Below are positions 58,749-64,000 of a stretch of 64,000 nucleotides of DNA, one piece after another (positions within the stretch are counted from its first letter, which is position 1; every line of letters begins with the position of its first letter). The DNA is from Pseudomonas sp. S04 (lineage in GTDB: Bacteria; Pseudomonadota; Gammaproteobacteria; Pseudomonadales; Pseudomonadaceae): positions 1,589,001-1,653,000 of the forward strand of contig NZ_CP019427.1 of NCBI RefSeq assembly GCF_009834545.1, read 5' to 3'. A program made the translations under genes and the position numbers. The notes beneath the pieces are model-generated. The model searched no databases. It was not told the DNA's origin and saw only the letters and a list, made by a program, of their open reading frames with translations.

Positions 58749-59935
58749 CGGTTTTCCCGCAGTCTCGGTGCCTGGCGGTATAGATAGACGCTCAGTGCCA
58801 GGCCGCTGAGGGCGGCGAGGGCGGCGAACAGGAAGATCGAGGCGAAGCCGAAGCCTGCGGCGATTGCGCCGGCCAAGGGGCCGGTAATGCCCAGGGACAA
58901 GTCGATGAACAGCGAATAGGCACCCACGGCTGCGCCACGGCTGGAAGCGGGTACCAGGTTGACCGCTTCCACGCCCAAGGCCGGGAACACCAGCGAAAAA
59001 CCGAACCCGCTCAACGCTGCCCCGGCCAATGCCCAGTTCGCGTCCGGGGCCAGCCACAACAACAGCAGGCCGAGGGTTTCCACCGACAGGCAGGCGATCG
59101 CCACCCGAAACCCGCCCAGGCGGTTGATCAGGTTGCCGAACAGCAGGCGCGCGCCAATGAAGCTGGCGCCGAACAGGCTCAGGCACAGCACGGCGTTATC
59201 CCAGTGCTGGGTGGCGTAATACAGGGTAATGAAGGTGGCGATGGTGCCAAATCCGATGGACCCCAGCGCCAGTCCGCACCCGTGGGGCAGCACCCGTCCC
59301 AGCACATGCAGGAAGGGCAGGCGCTCGCCGGCGACGATCGGCGCAGCGGTCTTAGGCCAGGCCAGCAGCAAGCCGACCAGCGCCAGTAAAATGATGCTCA
59401 CGCCCATGCTCCACAGCCCGTACTGGCGCACCAGCAGGACGCCCAGCGGTGCACCCACCGCCAACGCGCCGTAGCTGGCGATGCCATTCCAGGAAATTAC
59501 CTTGGCGGTGTTCGGCGCGCCGACTCGACCGATGCCCCAGCCGATCGAGCCCGATCCCACCAGGCTTTCCGCGCTGCCGAGGACCAGGCGGCCGATCAAC
59601 AGGCTGATCAGGCTCACCATCGGCAGGCTCTGGGTCCACGCCGAGAGCAGCATGAATACCCCGCTCAGGCCGCAGCCGGCCAAGCCATACATCACCGCCA
59701 GCTTGCTGCCCTTGTTGTCGATGATGCGTCCGGCATAGGGGCGGCTGAGCAGGGTGGCGAGGTATTGCACGCTGATCACCAGGCCCGCGATGACCGCGCC
59801 AAATCCCAGGTCGCTGTGCACATAGCCGGGCAATACGGCCAGGGGGATGCCGATGTTCAGGTAGCCGATGAAGGTAAACAGGACGATGGAAACGACTTGC
59901 AGCGTGACCGCCATGGGGCGCTGGGGATCTGGCAT
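58745..59935 (-). CDS. MFS transporter (YfcJ/YhhS-like)
   Basis: The 396-residue protein has 12 hydrophobic helices and MFS signatures such as [17 protein letters not shown] between helices 2 and 3. The start ([20 protein letters not shown]) resembles the YfcJ/YhhS group of predicted arabinose/drug efflux proteins. Substrate is unknown. It ends overlapping arfB by 4 bp. Inner membrane. Confidence 0.87.
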   Translation of the reverse strand: MPDPQRPMAVTLQVVSIVLFTFIGYLNIGIPLAVLPGYVHSDLGFGAVIAGLVISVQYLATLLSRPYAGRIIDNKGSKLAVMYGLAGCGLSGVFMLLSAWTQSLPMVSLISLLIGRLVLGSAESLVGSGSIGWGIGRVGAPNTAKVISWNGIASYGALAVGAPLGVLLVRQYGLWSMGVSIILLALVGLLLAWPKTAAPIVAGERLPFLHVLGRVLPHGCGLALGSIGFGTIATFITLYYATQHWDNAVLCLSLFGASFIGARLLFGNLINRLGGFRVAIACLSVETLGLLLLWLAPDANWALAGAALSGFGFSLVFPALGVEAVNLVPASSRGAAVGAYSLFIDLSLGITGPLAGAIAAGFGFASIFLFAALAALSGLALSVYLYRQAPRLRENR

Positions 59936-60036
59936 GGGGAAAGTCCACGGGACAGCAGGATAGATAGGCTGCTTATGATACCGGTGGTTGGCGCAGTGCA
60001 GGGGGAGAATTTGCCGGGTTGGGCGGCGGTGCTCGA

Positions 60037-60219
60037 TCAGGTTTTGCTGGGCGCGACCAATTGGGTGGTGACCAGAGCGGCGAGGGCGTTTTCCTGGCTG
60101 CCGAAACGGTCCAGGAGCAGGGCTTGCTTCTCGGGCGTCAGGCGGTTCCAGACGTCGATCATCTGTTGCGCGGCATCGATCAGCACGCTGGCCTGTGATT
60201 CGTCGAAGGTGTCGGTCAT
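60037..60219 (-). CDS. Small conserved hypothetical protein (60 aa)
   Basis: ATG 60219 opens [20 protein letters not shown], followed by [20 protein letters not shown] and a short tail. It is acidic and fully helical in pattern, without membrane segments. The ORF extends upstream to 60354 but that part lacks a plausible start and overlaps the next small gene. Function is unknown; I recognise no domain. Confidence 0.6.
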   Translation of the reverse strand: MTDTFDESQASVLIDAAQQMIDVWNRLTPEKQALLLDRFGSQENALAALVTTQLVAPSKT

Positions 60220-60242
60220 GGCGGGGGCTCGGGTTTCAGGCT

Positions 60243-60276
60243 GTGTGGAAAGCGCATCAGTTAGCGCTTTCCACAC
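60243..60276. repeat. Perfect 13-bp inverted repeat
   Basis: GTGTGGAAAGCGC (60243-60255) and GCGCTTTCCACAC (60264-60276) with an 8-nt loop lie between two small genes. No T-run follows on either side, so it is not a standard terminator; an RNA-processing or protein-binding site is possible. Confidence 0.7.
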
Positions 60277-60292
60277 GGTCTGGGTAGTGCGC

Positions 60293-60424
60293 TTAGTCTT
60301 CGCTGTCGGCCTTGCGGCTACCAGTGGCTTCCTTTGGCTCGGGCTGTTGGGCACCGGCTTGTTGCGGGGTTGTCTGCTCAGTTTCGTGCAGGCTTGGGAA
60401 GGGGAGATTCGGAATCTCGTGCAT
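60293..60424 (-). CDS. Small Pro/Gln-rich conserved ORF (43 aa)
   Basis: AGGAGC 8 nt before ATG 60424 is a good ribosome binding site. The peptide starts MHEIPNLPFPSLHETEQTTP and continues with a Gln/Pro/Glu-rich, disordered part ending SRKADSED. The tidy IPNLPFPSL start and the ribosome binding site suggest a real gene. Function is unknown. It sits upstream of the 60-residue gene on the same strand, with the perfect inverted repeat between them. Confidence 0.55.
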   Translation of the reverse strand: MHEIPNLPFPSLHETEQTTPQQAGAQQPEPKEATGSRKADSED

Positions 60425-60572
60425 GTTGCTTGCTCCTCGCAAAGTCTGTTTGTAAATCGCTGTGTAGAACCACGCTTTCAAAAAGCCTTGGCAGGATACA
60501 GCAGGAGAAATGACAAATAGACTTTTATCTCGGATTTCTGCGACAGATGGCCGCACTGTAGCGGCACAACCC

Positions 60573-60610
60573 CCGTAGCAGCAGCCTCGCAAGCTCGACA
60601 GCTGCTACGG
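60573..60610. repeat. REP-like inverted pair, second class
   Basis: CCGTAGCAGC (60573-60582) and GCTGCTACGG (60601-60610) form a stem around GCCTCGCAAGCTCGACA. This is the GTAGCAGCTG-type Pseudomonas REP also seen at 5748. It lies just downstream of phhC and could protect or end its transcript. Confidence 0.6.
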
Positions 60611-60630
60611 GCTGCTACACGCGGTAGCGT

Positions 60631-61827
60631 TTAGTCACGGCAGACGTCAGCGATCGCCTCGGCCAGTAGGTCCAGGCGCGTGGCGTCGATCCCGGCCACG
60701 TTGGCGCGTCCCGAGCTGACCATGTACACGCTGTGTTGCTCGCGCAGTTTTTTCACCTGTTCTGGCGTCAAACCTGTGTAGGAAAACATCCCGCGCTGTA
60801 CACCGATATGGGCGAAACGCTCGCGCAGACCGTGGGGTTCCAGCGCTTCGACCAGGCCCGAACGCAGTTGGGCGATACGCTGGCGCATGGCTTCCACTTC
60901 GTCGGCCCAGCGCTGTTTCAACTCTGGGTCGCCGAGGATGGTCGCTACCACGGCCGCGCCGTGATCCGGTGGCGTCGACCACAGGTTACGGGCGATGTGG
61001 GCCAGTTGGCTGCGTACATCGGTCAGCTTCTCGGGATCCTTGGCGCAGACAATCAGCGCCCCGGTGCGATCGCGGTACAGGCCGAAGTTCTTCGAGCAGG
61101 AACTGGTGATCAACAGCTCAGGCAGCTCCTCGGCGAACAAGCGCACGGCCCAGGCATCCTGCTCCAGGCCATCGCCAAAGCCCTGGTAGGCGAAGTCGAT
61201 CAGCGGCAACAATTCGCGGCTGCGCACCACGTCCAGCACCCGGCGCCAGTCATCCTGGGACAGGTCGAAACCGGTCGGGTTATGGCAGCAGGCGTGCAAC
61301 AGCACCACATCACCCTTGGGGATCAGGTTCAGGGTGGCCAGCATGGCCTCGACATCCAGGCGGTTGTCACTGCCCACGTAAGGGTAGTGGCTGACCTTGA
61401 GGCCGGCGGTCGCGTAGATGGTTTCGTGGATCGGCCAGGTCGGGTTGCTCAGCCAGATGCCACGCCCAGGCAGGCAGTGCGCGATGAAGTCGGCACTCAG
61501 GCGCAAGGCCCCGGTGCCACCCGGAGTCTGGGTGGCGCCGGCCCGCTGTTCGGCGATCAGCGCCGAGTCGGCGCCCAGCACCAGTTCGTTGATCACCTTG
61601 CCGAACGCCGGGTCACCGTGACCGCCGATGTAGGTCTTGGTGCCCTGGCCATCCACCAGGCGCTGTTCAGCGAGTTTCACTGAGTGCGGGATCGGCGTCA
61701 GGCCCTGGGCGTCTTTATAGACACCTACGCCGAGGTCGAATTTGCGCGGATTGGGGTCCTGCGCATAGGCCTCCATCAGGCCGAGGATCGGGTCGCCGGG
61801 CACCCGGCCGATGGCGTCGAAAAACAT
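60631..61827 (-). CDS. phhC: Aromatic amino acid aminotransferase PhhC
   Basis: The 398-residue PLP enzyme is of the class I aspartate/tyrosine aminotransferase type: LGVGVYKDAQGLTPIPHSVK near the start, the cofactor lysine in SCSKNFGLYRDR (about residue 247), HNPTG (about 183) and a conserved Arg (about 375, VSSGRANVAG). It transaminates Phe, Tyr and related 2-oxo acids. The ATG overlaps the phhB stop codon (TAATG), so it is translationally coupled as the last gene of phhABC. Confidence 0.9.
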   Translation of the reverse strand: MFFDAIGRVPGDPILGLMEAYAQDPNPRKFDLGVGVYKDAQGLTPIPHSVKLAEQRLVDGQGTKTYIGGHGDPAFGKVINELVLGADSALIAEQRAGATQTPGGTGALRLSADFIAHCLPGRGIWLSNPTWPIHETIYATAGLKVSHYPYVGSDNRLDVEAMLATLNLIPKGDVVLLHACCHNPTGFDLSQDDWRRVLDVVRSRELLPLIDFAYQGFGDGLEQDAWAVRLFAEELPELLITSSCSKNFGLYRDRTGALIVCAKDPEKLTDVRSQLAHIARNLWSTPPDHGAAVVATILGDPELKQRWADEVEAMRQRIAQLRSGLVEALEPHGLRERFAHIGVQRGMFSYTGLTPEQVKKLREQHSVYMVSSGRANVAGIDATRLDLLAEAIADVCRD

Positions 61828-62183
61828 TACTTGCGGCCCTCGGCGTCCTTGGCCACTTCGTCAGTGCGCGCGGCCATGATGAAGTCATTGCGGTGCAGGC
61901 CCTTGATCGAGTGGCTCCACCAGGTCACGGTGACTTTGCCCCACTCGGTGAGCAGGCCTGGGTGGTGACCTTCGGCTTCGGAGATTTCACCCATGGTGTT
62001 GGTGAACGCCAGGGCGAACTTGAAGTTCTTGAACAGGAAAACTTTTTCCAGCTGCATGACGCCGTCGCGAACTTCGATGTTCCAGTCAGGGATCTGCTTG
62101 ATCAATACCGGCAGTTCTTCGTCGCTGACTTGTGGGGCATCGGCGCGGCAGGCTTCGCAATGGGCTTGGTTGAGAGCGGTCAT
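61827..62183 (-). CDS. phhB: Pterin-4a-carbinolamine dehydratase PhhB
   Basis: The 118-residue protein has the PCD motif [20 protein letters not shown], then [11 protein letters not shown]. It dehydrates and recycles the 4a-carbinolamine tetrahydrobiopterin made by PhhA. Located between phhA (69 bp upstream) and phhC (1-bp overlap) on one strand, the order known in P. aeruginosa. Cytoplasmic. Confidence 0.93.
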   Translation of the reverse strand: MTALNQAHCEACRADAPQVSDEELPVLIKQIPDWNIEVRDGVMQLEKVFLFKNFKFALAFTNTMGEISEAEGHHPGLLTEWGKVTVTWWSHSIKGLHRNDFIMAARTDEVAKDAEGRK

Positions 62184-62252
62184 GGTGGTTTCCTGATTTC
62201 GATTCTTGTTAGACGTTACTATTTTTTGTGGGGCGCCGCGACTGCAGCGTCC

Positions 62253-63044
62253 TCAGGCCGCCTTGGGTTTTGGCGGAAATTTCGGCGCGTGCAGACCCAA
62301 CTGCATGCCCTGCTGGACCATGCCCATGATGTCCTCGTGGGCCAGGTCGAACAGGCGCTTGAGGTTGGGCAGGACAAAGTACAGGGGCTGCAGGATGTCG
62401 ATGCGGTACGGCGTGCGCATCGCTTCCAGCGGATCGAAGGCCTGGTGCTCGGGCTCGCCGGACAGGCTGTACACGGTTTCCTTCGGCGAGGAGAGAATGC
62501 CGCCGCCGTAGATGCGCTGGCCTTCAGGGGTGTCGACCAGGCCGAACTCGATGGTCATCCAGTACAGGCGCGCCAGGTACACCCGCTCTTCCTTGGTCGC
62601 CTGCAAGCCAAGCTTGCCGTAGGTGTGGGTGAATTCGGCGAACCACGGGTTGGTCAGCAGTGGGCAGTGGCCGAAAATCTCGTGGAAAATGTCCGGCTCT
62701 TGCAGGTAATCCAGTTCTTCGCGGGTACGAATAAAGGTCGCGACAGGAAACTGCTTGCTGGCCAGCAATTCGAAAAAGGTCTGGAACGGAATCAGCGCCG
62801 GAACCCGGGCAACTTGCCAGCCGGTGGTTTCACCCAGGACCTTGTTGATTTCGTCGAGCTGGGGAATGCGGTCATGGGGCAGGCCGAGCTTGTCGATGCC
62901 TTCCATGTATTCCGGGCACGCACGACCCTCGAGCACTTTCAACTGGCGAGTGATCAGCGTGTTCCACACCGCGTGTTCTTCAGCGGTGTAGTGGATAAAC
63001 CCTTGCGCATCGGGCTCGCGGGCCACGTATTGCGTCTGCTTCAT
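62253..63044 (-). CDS. phhA: Phenylalanine-4-hydroxylase PhhA
   Basis: The 263-residue enzyme starts at ATG 63044 behind AGGAGAGC (five additional upstream codons of the frame are not used). It has the iron ligands of aromatic amino acid hydroxylases: the two histidines in FHEIFGHCPLL and the glutamate in YWMTIEFGLV. It converts Phe to Tyr with oxygen and tetrahydropterin. It is the first gene of phhABC and is divergent from phhR, which activates it in studied Pseudomonas. Confidence 0.94.
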   Translation of the reverse strand: MKQTQYVAREPDAQGFIHYTAEEHAVWNTLITRQLKVLEGRACPEYMEGIDKLGLPHDRIPQLDEINKVLGETTGWQVARVPALIPFQTFFELLASKQFPVATFIRTREELDYLQEPDIFHEIFGHCPLLTNPWFAEFTHTYGKLGLQATKEERVYLARLYWMTIEFGLVDTPEGQRIYGGGILSSPKETVYSLSGEPEHQAFDPLEAMRTPYRIDILQPLYFVLPNLKRLFDLAHEDIMGMVQQGMQLGLHAPKFPPKPKAA

Positions 63045-63164
63045 GCTGCTCTCCTGCAAAGGGATACGTTCTTGTTATGTCTTGCTATGGACCTAGAAAT
63101 ACCCCGAAGCGTGCGACCGCGCAGCAGGGTGCTGGACGAGCGGCTAGGAAAATTCGCCAATTTT

Positions 63165-63182
63165 CGTAAAGTTTTCGTTACG
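63165..63182. promoter_or_regulatory. Candidate PhhR/TyrR-type box
   Basis: CGTAAAGTTTTCGTTACG is an imperfect dyad with 6-bp spacing between CGTAAA and GTTACG, resembling the TGTAAA-N6-TTTACA boxes of TyrR/PhhR. It lies in the phhA-phhR divergent interval, about 120 bp from the phhA start. Confidence 0.5.
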
Positions 63183-63194
63183 CAAAGCGGCTTG

Positions 63195-63210
63195 TGGCGT
63201 ACCTATTGCG
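63195..63210 (+). promoter_or_regulatory. Sigma-54-like -24/-12 element upstream of phhR
   Basis: TGGCGT-ACCTA-TTGCG has GG (63196-63197) and GC (63208-63209) exactly 10 bp apart, the canonical RpoN spacing, and reads toward phhR with about 100 nt to its start. It deviates from TGGCAC at two positions. Confidence 0.4.
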
Positions 63211-63322
63211 ATTTCCCGGTTTGAAAAGCCCTGAAGCTGTCACATAATCTTGACGACTAACTTTGGGTGTCGGCAGAAAAATCCTCGCCACCCGCTGTCC
63301 ATCTCCTAGTCCGGGCCTTTTT

Positions 63323-64000
63323 ATGCGTATCAAAGTCCATTGCCAGAACCGCATCGGCATCCTGCGCGACATCCTCAACCTGCTGGTGGAGTACGGGATC
63401 AACGTCGCTCGCGGGGAGGTCGGCGGTGAGCACGGCAACGCGATCTACCTGCATTGCCCGAACCTGATCAACATCCAGTTCCAGGCGCTGCGGGCGAAAT
63501 TCGAGGCGATTGCCGGGGTATTCGGGGTCAAGCGGGTAGGGCTGATGCCCAGCGAGCGCCGGCACATGGAACTCAATGCCTTGCTCGGGGCGTTGGAGTT
63601 CCCGGTGTTGTCGATCGACATGGGCGGCTCGATCGTCGCGGCCAACCGTGCAGCGGCGCAATTGCTCGGGGTGCGGGTCGACGAAGTGCCGGGGATCCCG
63701 CTGTCACGCTACGCCGAGGATTTCGACCTGCCGGAACTGGTGCGCGCCAACAAGTCGCGGATCAATGGCCTGCGGGTCAAGGTCAAGGGTGACGTGTTCC
63801 TGGCCGACATCGCCCCCCTGCAGTCGGAACACGACGACAGCGAGGCCATGGCGGGCGCAGTGCTGACCCTGCACCGGGCCGACCGGGTTGGCGAGCGCAT
63901 CTACAACGTGCGCAAGCAGGAGTTGCGCGGCTTTGACAGTATTTTCCAAAGCTCCAAGGTGATGGCGGCGGTGGTCCGGGAAGCGCGACGCATGGCGCCC
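63323..64000 (+). CDS. phhR: Transcriptional regulator PhhR (TyrR-like), 3' end outside window
   Basis: About 226 residues are visible before the right edge. ATG 63323 opens an ACT domain (MRIKVHCQNRIGILRDILNL), followed by a PAS-like domain (about 78-190: ALEFPVLSIDMGGSIVAANR) and the beginning of the NtrC/TyrR AAA+ region (RGFDSIFQSSKVMAAVVREA). This order is that of TyrR and PhhR. PhhR senses Phe or Tyr and activates phhABC and aromatic amino acid catabolism. It is divergent from phhA. The AAA+ and HTH domains lie beyond the window. Confidence 0.92.
   Translation, partial: MRIKVHCQNRIGILRDILNLLVEYGINVARGEVGGEHGNAIYLHCPNLINIQFQALRAKFEAIAGVFGVKRVGLMPSERRHMELNALLGALEFPVLSIDMGGSIVAANRAAAQLLGVRVDEVPGIPLSRYAEDFDLPELVRANKSRINGLRVKVKGDVFLADIAPLQSEHDDSEAMAGAVLTLHRADRVGERIYNVRKQELRGFDSIFQSSKVMAAVVREARRMAP

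Noticed and set aside
60631..61827. Aspartate aminotransferase (AspC) instead of PhhC
   Set aside because: Sequence alone would allow AspC/TyrB, but the TAATG coupling to phhB and the phhAB context favour the aromatic enzyme.

Overview
The window is a contiguous, GC-rich chromosomal segment of a Pseudomonas of the P. fluorescens group. This rests on sequence alone: a complete lap biofilm locus (lapG, lapD, lapA, lapE, lapB, lapC), a phhRABC phenylalanine cluster, a gbuA/gbuR guanidinobutyrate cluster, a CpxR/CpxP/CpxA-like set in P. aeruginosa PA3204-PA3206 order, Pseudomonas-type REP/REPIN elements and long palindromic intergenic repeats. No rRNA, tRNA or CRISPR was seen.

Layout. 1-5.5 kb: DUF899 protein (cut by the window edge), small regulator-like protein, DUF6279 lipoprotein, TorF-type porin, small SutA-like protein, CvfB-like S1 protein, EamA transporter. 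5.5-9.7 kb: an Anr-box-preceded 42-residue PA1414-type ORF, a sodium:solute symporter, a heavily structured intergenic stretch, gbuA and divergent gbuR. 9.7-10.3 kb: DTW-domain tRNA modification enzyme. 10.4-27.2 kb: the lap locus. lapE-lapB-lapC encode the type I secretion channel, ATPase and adaptor. Divergent lapA encodes a repeat-rich adhesin with a TAAG cleavage motif. Convergent lapG-lapD encode the periplasmic protease and its c-di-GMP receptor, which together control whether LapA stays on the surface. 27.3-41 kb: housekeeping and accessory genes (YbaN, UPF0149, RecQ, MarR, PlpD, Rdx-type protein, EamA, two AraC regulators, LpxH-like phosphatase, HD protein, Mpo1-like protein, TrkH, nitroreductase) with a tandemly duplicated REPIN. 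41-43.5 kb: an IS3-family element between two inverted copies of a long intergenic repeat. 43.6-50.8 kb: Cpx-like two-component operon, YciI, YciB, PHP phosphoesterase, YciO, ScpA, ScpB. 50.8-52.3 kb: an IS4-family element with perfect 19-bp ends and an 11-bp target duplication inside the same class of repeat. 52.9-56.3 kb: RluB, then aroP preceded by a promoter and a 22-codon Trp-containing leader ORF. 56.4-58.1 kb: AT-rich accessory island with an Hcp gene, an overlapping DUF4225-type putative effector and two paralogous opposite-strand small membrane proteins (candidate immunity). 58.3-64 kb: ArfB, an MFS transporter, two small conserved ORFs, phhC-phhB-phhA, and divergent phhR (cut by the window edge).

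Most promising for follow-up: the Hcp/DUF4225/twin membrane protein module, the aroP leader peptide, the Anr-controlled PA1414-type micro-gene, the structured gbuA-symporter intergenic region, and the near-identical 1,464-bp dimer inside lapA. Family names come from recognition of motifs and remembered homologues; no database search was run.
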